Of a stretch of DNA of 7,715 bases, positions 1-5,843 are shown piece after piece. The DNA comes from an uncultured Granulosicoccaceae bacterium (GTDB lineage: Bacteria; Pseudomonadota; Gammaproteobacteria; Granulosicoccales; Granulosicoccaceae), in the NCBI GenBank assembly GCA_937951695.1, contig CALFBL010000010.1:1-7715 (forward strand). The letters are read 5' to 3'. The position numbers and the translations under genes are program-made. Numbering within the stretch: position 1 is the stretch's first letter; the number at the start of each line of letters is the position of its first letter. Below the pieces are notes generated by a model. The model was not told where the DNA came from and made no database searches. It saw nothing but the letters and a program-made list of their open reading frames with translations.

Positions 1-1202
1 ATACTCACCAATGAAGCATCACACATAATTCGGCGGGCGACAGTATCCCCGACAGATCCTACACCTTCTATCCAAGGTACCGTTGATGGAAAATGTGGGG
101 TGTCCACTGACGGTAAATCAATTACCTGTGTGGGATTTACAGTTGCTGCGGAGTTAACGAGATCAGACGCATCGACGTGGAGCACGACCTGATATCGATC
201 TGCTCGGCTGACATCGGAGCCAGCATGATGCAGTGATCGCTCAGCCATCAGCACCATCGCATCGGCACGTCGTTGAATTGCTGTGGGGGTATCGTCTTCT
301 GCGCTTGAGTCAATATTCGTTGTCTCACCCTCATGCGATGCCATTGATTCATATAATTCATTGGCACAATGTTCCAGACTCTTTAAAACAGTTTGCGCTT
401 GTTCTGGCGGTAGTCGCACGCGTATTTGGACGCTGCCATCGTTTAAGTCCTGCCACGTAACAGAACGACTATTAAATTGTTGCTCAGCTCGCAGATCGGC
501 GACAGATCGCCCAGTATCGGGATCGATTGTTTCGTTCTCGTGCTGTGGCCATCTGAATTCTCTGCAGATACGCACCACATCACTGACGGAGGCATCGCGA
601 GCAACATGGGCCAATTTCTCTTCATTTTCCACATCTGCAACACGGGTCAGCTCTTGAATTTTCGACCAACTAAGCTCCCCACCGCTAAACAACATGCGAA
701 TAAGTGGCAATTTTTTTAATGCGCGACCGACTCTCAAGAATTCATAGGCGCTCGATTTGGCTATACCTAAATTCACGTTGGCCCAATCGGCACAGTTTCT
801 TGCACCACTTTGCTCCCAGCCTTTCTGTTCATCGAATAACGCCAATAGCGCAATTAGCTCAGAACGATAAACATCGACTTCAGCACTCAATTTTATCAGC
901 CTTGTGTGCAGTTCCAGACCAGATATTTTTGGTATTGAATCCGATTCCGCGGGATCAGATTTATCGGCCTTCATTTGTTGAACGCGCTTAGCCGCTTCTA
1001 TACAAGCCATGCCAAGGGCCACGCTGCGACCAAATTGGTGGGCGTCGTTGATGAAGTCGCTGGCGAGCGGTTGGGATGAGCCCTCAGGTTGATGCCGCCG
1101 ATTAGCATCGGCAATATTAGCATCGTGTTTACCCACTGAAAATCGACTCGTGTCTGAGCGATCGTGTGCTTCATTAGCTGCAAAGGTTTCTGTCAAATCC
1201 AT
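1..1202 (-). CDS. DUF222 / 13E12-type HNH-endonuclease family protein, C-terminus beyond window
   Basis: The minus frame is open from an ATG at 1202-1200 to the left window edge (400 codons), so the stop and the C-terminal part are not seen. The product has a variable acidic N-terminus (residues 1-90) and then a typical DUF222 core. The core includes KGWEQSGARNCADWAN (about 127-142), an SAYEFLRVGRALKKLP stretch (about 151-166), GELSWSKIQELTRVAD (about 175-190), QRRADAMVLMAERSL (about 310-324) and RYQVVLHVDAS (about 336-346). It ends in the GVGSVGDTVARRIMCDA segment that in this family comes just before the C-terminal HNH nuclease motif. Full members are usually about 450-550 aa, so the HNH region should lie just left of the window. 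An AGGTGA ribosome site 6 nt upstream fixes the start. The family is commonest in actinobacteria and often multicopy. Its cellular role is poorly known; a nuclease role is inferred from the family. It has no evident link to its neighbours. Confidence 0.85.
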   Translation of the reverse strand, partial: MDLTETFAANEAHDRSDTSRFSVGKHDANIADANRRHQPEGSSQPLASDFINDAHQFGRSVALGMACIEAAKRVQQMKADKSDPAESDSIPKISGLELHTRLIKLSAEVDVYRSELIALLALFDEQKGWEQSGARNCADWANVNLGIAKSSAYEFLRVGRALKKLPLIRMLFSGGELSWSKIQELTRVADVENEEKLAHVARDASVSDVVRICREFRWPQHENETIDPDTGRSVADLRAEQQFNSRSVTWQDLNDGSVQIRVRLPPEQAQTVLKSLEHCANELYESMASHEGETTNIDSSAEDDTPTAIQRRADAMVLMAERSLHHAGSDVSRADRYQVVLHVDASDLVNSAATVNPTQVIDLPSVDTPHFPSTVPWIEGVGSVGDTVARRIMCDASLVS

Positions 1203-1208
1203 CGATTT

Positions 1209-1214
1209 TCACCT
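1209..1214 (-). promoter_or_regulatory. Ribosome binding site of the DUF222 gene
   Basis: AGGTGA on the minus strand lies 6 nt before the ATG at 1202. It is a near-consensus Shine-Dalgarno at good spacing and supports this start. Confidence 0.75.
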
Positions 1215-1276
1215 GTGATTGTGTCGTATTGTCGTTAAGAAGTTTGATCCAAAAATCTATATTTCTCAAACATCTT

Positions 1277-1305
1277 ATTTTACCATTTCAAAACATTTCT
1301 ATCAA
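1277..1305 (-). promoter_or_regulatory. Sigma70-type promoter for the DUF222 gene
   Basis: On the minus strand, TTGATA (1305-1300, 5/6 to the -35 consensus) and TAAAAT (1282-1277, 5/6 to the -10 consensus) are separated by exactly 17 bp. They lie in AT-rich DNA and would give a leader of about 65-70 nt before the ATG. The prediction is by eye only. Confidence 0.55.
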
Positions 1306-1456
1306 ATAAATGCGCAAAAATAGTCGCGATAAAATGACGCTCAAACGGGTTTACGATCGCGTTAATTCAAACGTCTTTACACAACAAATTACTAATTCCG
1401 AACGATTCGAAAATCGGTACGGACACAAAAAACCAACTCAACAAACCCGCGCGATG

Positions 1457-2782
1457 TTACGTGCTTCGTTGACAACGATCGCACTCGCACTCATCTAGCA
1501 ATCTCATCGCCAAAGCCGGAGATTGTGTTTTTAATACTCTGACTCTGGGCAGCTCACCTTGCATCAGTGCAAGATCCTGTTTCAAACTCATGATAAACGG
1601 ATACCATTCCCGCGCCAGAGGGCTTTTCCATTTCCACAAACAGATCTCAATCGCTCGTACGACCGTCTCGTTGGGCATGTGGCAATCCAAGTCACGTATA
1701 TCGCCCAGTACAGTTCGGTCACCAAAAAACGGCTCGCCAAAATACGGCGCTATCGCATGAAAAGCTTCTGGGACGCCGTGCCGTTTTAGCGCTTGCGTCC
1801 AGTCGTTAGCGCGATCGGTGCTGGTGTGGGTCGACACAACGATGTCCAGCAATAAGCGATCGGTATAAGGCAGCCCCGTGGGATTGAGCAAATAGTCACT
1901 GATTTGCTCTCTGCCGGTCCACGGTGCGAGAAAAAGTTGTCTCGGACAATAATCGTTCGCATAGAAATTGTCCCATAGGACAACACGATGTCCAAGTGAG
2001 TCTCCCGCCACAGCTGCCGACTTGCTTCCTGGCGCACTTCCCGCCGCAATCCCCGCCGCACTTCCCGGCGCACTTCCCGCCGCACTTCCTGGCGCACTTT
2101 TCGGCCTCCCGACTAGTTTGACAGCGTTCCGGGCGCAACTCATCCTAGCCAGATCTTCCGCGGTCACCGCGCTCGCAACAATCGCATTGCCGCACAGCAA
2201 TACGATAGATTGAATAGATAGCTCAGCAAAGAAATTTTCAAGGTAGTTATTGTTGTTTTCGATATCAGCTGCATAGACTCGTGGCACCGTCCACACCGGT
2301 TGACCTAAGTTTTGCGACAACCGATTTACAACGCGTGCGTGGGAAGTTCCTTCGCTGATGCCCGTGTCGACAGAACAGCCTGCCTCAATGTCATCCCACA
2401 AGACCAGAATATGATTGGCGCCGTCCTCAATAAAGGCATTCGCCTTTTCCTGCAGACGATCAAAATCGCTCGAAATCTGGCCTTGTTCATCAAAGTTAAA
2501 ATCCAGACCTGGAGCAATTCCTGCGACAACGGCGACTTTTGAATCGTTGGCTAAGCGACAGAACTGCGCGAACGACTCGCGCCACGGCAGTTTGTAAGGC
2601 TCGCGCCATTGCAGCCGGTGCTGGGCATCTTCCTTGGGTGCATAGCAGTAAGTGTTCAAATTTTGTGCAGACAAAAATTGGACAAGTTCAGCGCGTTCCG
2701 TCCATGAGAGTAACCGGCCGTAGTAGCCTTCGAGGTAGCCACATATTGAGTCGGTCGAGAGTGGGTCAAGCTTGCTGTTCAC
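1457..2782 (-). CDS. GH84 beta-N-acetylglucosaminidase (O-GlcNAcase-like), cytoplasmic
   Basis: The 441-aa product matches the GH84 catalytic barrel. It has CGYLEGYYGR (14-23), an NTYCYAPKED block (43-52) with the substrate-binding Lys50, GIAPGLD (88-94), the catalytic Asp pair in LVLWDDI (Asp130-Asp131), Tyr170, VLWDNFYANDY (268-278; Trp270, Asn272, Asp277) and LLNP (Asn300). Family knowledge: GH84 uses substrate-assisted catalysis, one Asp orienting the N-acetyl group and the other acting as acid/base, to release terminal beta-GlcNAc. There is no signal peptide, and the barrel starts almost at residue 14. The protein has 12 Cys, including a CxCxxC tail (432-437), so it is probably cytoplasmic, unlike the large secreted bacterial GH84 enzymes. 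The Trp-Thr-Gly-Pro segment known from human OGA is Leu-Cys-Gly-Asn here. Start is GTG (2782-2780); an in-frame TGA about 60 nt upstream with no ATG, GTG or TTG between leaves it as first start, but the ribosome site is weak. It is divergent from ampG, and by context a NagZ-like role in muropeptide recycling is inferred. Confidence 0.88.
   Translation of the reverse strand: MNSKLDPLSTDSICGYLEGYYGRLLSWTERAELVQFLSAQNLNTYCYAPKEDAQHRLQWREPYKLPWRESFAQFCRLANDSKVAVVAGIAPGLDFNFDEQGQISSDFDRLQEKANAFIEDGANHILVLWDDIEAGCSVDTGISEGTSHARVVNRLSQNLGQPVWTVPRVYAADIENNNNYLENFFAELSIQSIVLLCGNAIVASAVTAEDLARMSCARNAVKLVGRPKSAPGSAAGSAPGSAAGIAAGSAPGSKSAAVAGDSLGHRVVLWDNFYANDYCPRQLFLAPWTGREQISDYLLNPTGLPYTDRLLLDIVVSTHTSTDRANDWTQALKRHGVPEAFHAIAPYFGEPFFGDRTVLGDIRDLDCHMPNETVVRAIEICLWKWKSPLAREWYPFIMSLKQDLALMQGELPRVRVLKTQSPALAMRLLDECECDRCQRST
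2025..2096 (-). repeat. Six-copy 12-bp tandem repeat inside the GH84 gene
   Basis: Six consecutive 12-bp units (plus-strand pattern CTTCC[C/T]G[C/G]CGCA, one unit starting AT) encode alternating APGS and AAGS/AAGI tetrapeptides, residues about 230-253. Copy number changes would keep the reading frame. The stretch sits just before the strand carrying the WDN active-site residues. Confidence 0.9.
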
Positions 2783-2918
2783 GATATCGTTGGTTGCCTG
2801 AATGGTTGGACTGGCATAAATCGGTCTTTGGTGTTTTTGTCATTGGTACAGCCGAGCGATATTAGCGGTTTAGCGTTGCAGATTCCTACTATATACTCGC
2901 TAAAACTGGAGCGTTGTG
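2783..2918. promoter_or_regulatory. Divergent control region between GH84 and ampG
   Basis: This 136-bp region separates the two start codons. For ampG, TATACT (2892-2897) is a good -10, but the -35 17 bp upstream (TTTAGC, 2869-2874) matches only 3/6. The hexamer TTAGCG occurs at 2862-2867 and 2870-2875 and inverted (CGCTAA) at 2898-2903, so three copies surround the -10. The outer pair extends to a 7-bp inverted repeat, TTTAGCG/CGCTAAA (2869-2875, 2898-2904). This could be an operator, but only as a guess. No convincing GH84 promoter was found. Confidence 0.4.
2908..2911 (+). promoter_or_regulatory. Ribosome binding site of ampG-like gene
   Basis: GGAG lies 7 nt before ATG 2919 and only 4 nt before an in-frame GTG at 2916. 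The spacing favours ATG 2919 as the start. Confidence 0.6.
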
Positions 2919-4385
2919 ATGAATCAAAGTAAGCCGTCATTGGCTGTATATGCCGACTGGCGAATGCTAAGAATCTTGTTGCTTGGTGTTATCAGTGGGT
3001 TTCCTTGGATTATTATAGGAACCGCGCTCACGCTGTGGCTAGAAGAAGGCGGATTGAGTCGGAGCACCATTGGCTTTGCCGGACTAATATTTGGCGTCTA
3101 TGCCATCAATTTCTGGTGGGCTCCGTTGGTCGATCGCATTCGCATACCGTATCTCACCGACGATATAGGACATCGCAAATCGTGGATCTTCTTGTTACAA
3201 GGCATCATGCTGTTCTGCCTGATTCTTTGGACTCAATTAGACCCGACAGAAAGCCTTGCAGTGGTCGTAGCGATTGGCTTGATCATCGCCATTTGTTCGG
3301 CTACGCAAGACATCACTATCGATGCTTTGCGTATCGAACAAATTCCGGCACAGGAAAAGGCTTCCGTCGCTGCCGGGGCAGCGATCGCGGTTGTCGGTTG
3401 GTGGACGGGCTACAAACTCGGTGGTGCCATCATGCTGTTCACCGCAGACAAACTGGAATCGATGGGTTATGCCAACTACTGGCAAATGACGTTCATCGTC
3501 TTAATGATTCTGATCGTATCGCTCAATTGGATTCTCATGTTCGTGCCAGAGGTATCTGATGCCATCAGGCGTGAAGAGCAGCGTGCAGCGCAGCAGCGGG
3601 TTGCAAGAGCCATCGGCTCCAAAGTAAAAGACGAGAGTGACACCACGAGTAATAGCCTAGGAAGTCAAACTCAAGGAGCCCTGCAAGGCAGCCCTATGTA
3701 CACGGCTGTGGTGCAAGCTGTCGCGTGGTTTTACAGCACCTACGTCAATCCACTGATCAGCTTCTTTAGAAAGAACGGTTGGCAGATCGGTTTGGCAATT
3801 CTGGCCTTTGTGTTCCTGTTTAAAATTGGTGAAGCCTTCATGGGCAAAATGTCGTTGGTTTTTTATAAGGAGCTGGGCTTTTCAAAATCCGACATCGCCA
3901 TCTATTCCAAATCTTTGGGTTGGATAACCACAGTGGTGTTCACCCTACTGGGAGGTTGGTTCGCGTTTCGGGCTGGTGTGGTTAGAGCCTTGTTCATTGC
4001 CGGCATCGCTATGGCAAGTACCAATTTGATGTTCTCGTGGTTGGCCTGGGCCGGGCCTTCGAAAGGTTTGTTCGCACTGGCTGTCGTGGTCGATGACATC
4101 GCGGCCGCCTTCGCAACCGTTGCGTTCGTTACGTTCATATCTTTGTTGGTCGATCGCACCTATACGGCCACGCAATACGCCCTGCTTGCCTCTATAGCGA
4201 CCTTTGGCCGCACCACCATGGCAGCCTTCTCTGGGAAAATGGTCGATGGTCTGGATGGCGACTGGGGATTGTTTTTCATCTTGACCACCCTAATGGTCGT
4301 GCCGTCGTTAATCGTACTGTGGTTTATTCGCAAAAAATTGAATTTATCAGACGAAAAAGCGGTGATTGGCGGGAGTCGCAGCTAG
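2919..4385 (+). CDS. ampG: AmpG-like MFS muropeptide permease
   Basis: The 488-aa product is a multi-pass inner membrane protein of the AmpG branch of the MFS, close to E. coli AmpG in length (491 aa). Visible signatures are FWWAPLVDR (65-73), ICSATQDITIDA (125-136), LFKIGEAFMGKMSLVFY (300-316), LGFSKSDIA (319-327), ATQYALLASIATFGRT (417-432) and SGKMVDGLDGDWGLFF (438-453). A long hydrophilic stretch (about 211-265, charged then Ser/Gly/Gln-rich) splits the two halves. Family knowledge: AmpG imports GlcNAc-1,6-anhydroMurNAc and its peptides from the periplasm, driven by the proton gradient. GTG 2916 directly precedes ATG 2919; the ATG is chosen from the GGAG spacing. It is divergent from the GH84 gene, and its TAG stop overlaps the stop of the facing amidase gene by 4 nt. 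Some genomes carry several AmpG paralogues, so its exact substrate is not fixed by sequence. Confidence 0.88.
   Translation: MNQSKPSLAVYADWRMLRILLLGVISGFPWIIIGTALTLWLEEGGLSRSTIGFAGLIFGVYAINFWWAPLVDRIRIPYLTDDIGHRKSWIFLLQGIMLFCLILWTQLDPTESLAVVVAIGLIIAICSATQDITIDALRIEQIPAQEKASVAAGAAIAVVGWWTGYKLGGAIMLFTADKLESMGYANYWQMTFIVLMILIVSLNWILMFVPEVSDAIRREEQRAAQQRVARAIGSKVKDESDTTSNSLGSQTQGALQGSPMYTAVVQAVAWFYSTYVNPLISFFRKNGWQIGLAILAFVFLFKIGEAFMGKMSLVFYKELGFSKSDIAIYSKSLGWITTVVFTLLGGWFAFRAGVVRALFIAGIAMASTNLMFSWLAWAGPSKGLFALAVVVDDIAAAFATVAFVTFISLLVDRTYTATQYALLASIATFGRTTMAAFSGKMVDGLDGDWGLFFILTTLMVVPSLIVLWFIRKKLNLSDEKAVIGGSRS
4382..4385. other. Overlapping convergent stop codons in a CTAG palindrome
   Basis: The ampG-like gene ends at TAG 4383-4385 and the facing amidase gene ends at TAG read from 4384-4382. 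The two stops share the palindrome CTAG, so the genes overlap by 4 nt with no space for a separate terminator. Confidence 0.95.
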
Positions 4386-4813
4386 GTCAATCCGCTGTGC
4401 TGGTTGTCTCGACCTACCCGTGCCAGCCACCATTTTTTTGCATCAAAATTTGGGCAGGTTTTTTCAGTGGAATCGAAATCACAGTGGCCAACGACCTCGG
4501 CCGAGGGGTAGCGGCGAGTCCACTCAGCTAGCACTGTTTCTAGTGCCTGGAACTGAAGGTCTGTGAATGCTGTCCTGCCAATCAGACATACACCAAGCGA
4601 TATTTCGTTGTGTCCGTACACGTGCGCCCCGATCCAGTAGTCGGGTCGGCCTTGTTCAATCACACCCTCGCGATTGATGACACGGTGATAACCCACACCA
4701 TGCCATCCAAACCCTAGATGCATCGAATGAATATCACGAGCGGTTATTGATTCATCGTCAGGGGTGTCGGAGCAATGCACTACCAGATATCGGATGTTCT
4801 CAGGTTCGAGCAT
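4382..4813 (-). CDS. N-acetylmuramoyl-L-alanine amidase, T7-lysozyme type (AmpD-like role)
   Basis: The 143-aa product is a single Amidase_2/PGRP-fold domain, about the size of T7 lysozyme (151 aa). The zinc site is complete: His13 in VVHCSDTP, His110 in VGHCDFD and Cys120 in EKTCPNFD. The expected catalytic residues are Tyr42 in GVGYHRVI and Lys118. The third ligand is Cys, as in T7 lysozyme and PGRPs, whereas AmpD has Asp. There is no signal peptide or membrane segment, so it is probably cytoplasmic. The reaction is cleavage between MurNAc (or anhydroMurNAc) and L-Ala of the stem peptide. With AmpG next door, an AmpD-like recycling role is inferred. No holin, endolysin partner or other phage gene is present. 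The ATG at 4813-4811 is the first start after an in-frame TGA two codons upstream; GAGG lies rather far away (14 nt). A domesticated phage lysozyme is possible. Confidence 0.87.
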   Translation of the reverse strand: MLEPENIRYLVVHCSDTPDDESITARDIHSMHLGFGWHGVGYHRVINREGVIEQGRPDYWIGAHVYGHNEISLGVCLIGRTAFTDLQFQALETVLAEWTRRYPSAEVVGHCDFDSTEKTCPNFDAKKWWLARVGRDNQHSGLT

Positions 4814-5003
4814 GATTCAATGTTTCGCCTCAGACCCGATGCAATGCACTGATCTTGTTTTGTGTCTCAATTTGTGATGCGCCTAAGTGTGTAGCCCTAG
4901 TGTGTGTAGCCATGTCATGGTTCTGCATCCCGACCGTCAGAGCATGTTACGCTCATTACTGCACACGTGGTAACTGTACGGCCGATCGATGATGGTAATT
5001 TAA
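4814..5003. promoter_or_regulatory. Divergent intergenic region between amidase and NlpC/P60 genes
   Basis: This 190-bp region must hold start signals for both flanking genes, but no convincing -35/-10 pair was found. It contains a direct repeat GTGTGTAGCC at 4887-4896 and 4902-4911 (15-bp period), overlapping a short palindrome CCATG-T-CATGG (4910-4920). Either could be a protein-binding site. A four-codon frame, ATG ATG GTA ATT TAA (4989-5003), ends exactly at the TTG start of the next gene. Confidence 0.35.
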
Positions 5004-5780
5004 TTGAACACAGCCAGAATTTCTATTTCTACTTGCCCGGTAAAACGGAAGCCAAACTACCACTGCGAAGCCACTAGTGAGTTACTGTTTGGGGAACCGG
5101 TATACCTATTAGAGCGTGGTGTGGAGTGGTGCAAAATACGGGTTGTACATGACGGCTACGAGGGCTATATCGAGACCGAAAGTTGCGATTTTAGCCCCCC
5201 GACGGCAACTCATTGGGTGAAAACCCGGGCGACGCTGATATTTGAGGAACCCGATATAAAAACGAAAGTGCTTCAACGGGTATTGTTTGGAAGTGAGCTG
5301 AGCGTTACCGAAGCAGCGGTGAGAGAAGAACAAGCGAATAACGCTTTTCTCAAACTTCAGGGTGAGGGCTATGTTTGGGCTGATCACTGCTCTAAAATCG
5401 GCGCAGCGCTAAATTCAACCATGATCGACCTAGCTCAAAACATTTACCTTCAGGCACCCTATTTATGGGGGGGCAGAAGTAGCGATGGCTGCGACTGCTC
5501 AGGACTGGTTCAGATGTTGGCGATGGCCACTGGTGTCAGCTTGCCGCGCGACAGCGGCGATCAGGAAAGGGCATTGACACTAAGTATGGAGTACGAACAA
5601 CGTGCCGCTGAAGATTTAGTGTACTGGCCGGGACATGTTGGCGTATTAAAATCACCCGAGCTACTACTGCATTCCACGGCGCATTCGTTGCAGTGTTGTA
5701 TCGAGCCCTTGAGTGACGTCGAATTGCGTGCAGGATCGCCAACATCGGTAAAGCGGATTAGCCACATTGGTAGTGACTAA
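5004..5780 (+). CDS. SH3b-SH3b-NlpC/P60 endopeptidase (YkfC-like gamma-D-glutamyl-diamino acid endopeptidase)
   Basis: The 258-aa product has two bacterial SH3 domains (about 4-62 and 68-130) and then an NlpC/P60 (C40) papain-like domain (about 138-255). The catalytic set is clear: Cys165 in GCDCSGLVQ, His211 in PGHVGVL and His223 in LLHSTAH. The PRDSGDQ motif (181-187) carries the Asp that in cytoplasmic YkfC-type enzymes binds the free N-terminus of L-Ala-gamma-D-Glu-diamino acid peptides. There is no signal peptide, and the protein has nine Cys, which suits the cytoplasm. The likely reaction is cleavage of freed stem peptides after D-Glu, the step following amidase action. The start is TTG 5004, the only usual start before the first SH3 domain, because TAA at 5001-5003 lies directly upstream in frame. 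The ribosome site is weak. The gene is divergent from the amidase, which supports a shared pathway. Confidence 0.87.
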   Translation: MNTARISISTCPVKRKPNYHCEATSELLFGEPVYLLERGVEWCKIRVVHDGYEGYIETESCDFSPPTATHWVKTRATLIFEEPDIKTKVLQRVLFGSELSVTEAAVREEQANNAFLKLQGEGYVWADHCSKIGAALNSTMIDLAQNIYLQAPYLWGGRSSDGCDCSGLVQMLAMATGVSLPRDSGDQERALTLSMEYEQRAAEDLVYWPGHVGVLKSPELLLHSTAHSLQCCIEPLSDVELRAGSPTSVKRISHIGSD

Positions 5781-5787
5781 TCCGCTT
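5751..5787. repeat. Perfect 11-bp inverted repeat spanning the end of the NlpC/P60 gene
   Basis: AAGCGGATTAG (5751-5761) and CTAATCCGCTT (5777-5787) form a perfect 11-bp stem with a 15-nt loop; the NlpC/P60 TAA stop is inside the right arm. It sits between two convergent genes. No T-run follows on either strand, so it is not a classical intrinsic terminator, but it may act as a 3'-end hairpin for transcripts. Confidence 0.7.
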
Positions 5788-5843
5788 GTCATACAGCTTA
5801 AAATAGCTTTGCGGCTGAGCATAATCAGGCGCTCAACGTTAGT

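Larger units (their letters stand above)
1203..1456. other. Intergenic region between the DUF222 and GH84 genes
   Basis: This 254-bp AT-rich spacer holds the DUF222 promoter and leader. A short inverted repeat, CGATT-CGAA-AATCG (1403-1416), lies in it but is not followed by a T-run on either strand, so a terminator for the upstream GH84 gene is not convincing. A 62-codon plus-strand frame (1310-1498) lacks a ribosome site and recognisable features and runs into the GH84 gene, so it is not called. Confidence 0.5.

Noticed and set aside
283..657. 124-codon plus-strand open frame
   Set aside because: It lies antisense to the well supported DUF222 gene, has no recognisable domain and no ribosome site.
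1403..1416. CGATT-CGAA-AATCG hairpin as a terminator for the GH84 gene
   Set aside because: The stem is only 5 bp and no T-run follows on either strand.
1310..1498. 62-codon plus-strand frame in the DUF222-GH84 spacer
   Set aside because: No ribosome site, no recognisable motif, and it runs antisense into the 3' end of the GH84 gene.
2025..2096. Tandem units considered as a CRISPR-like array
   Set aside because: The units are head to tail with no spacers and are in frame within a coding region.
1786..2097. Arg/Glu-rich repetitive 103-codon minus frame
   Set aside because: Its repeat pattern is only the GH84 12-bp tandem repeat read in another frame.
3005..3559. 184-codon plus-strand frame inside the ampG-like gene
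   Set aside because: It is a shifted-frame shadow of the AmpG reading frame, whose conserved motifs are intact; the shadow shows no membrane segments or family signature.
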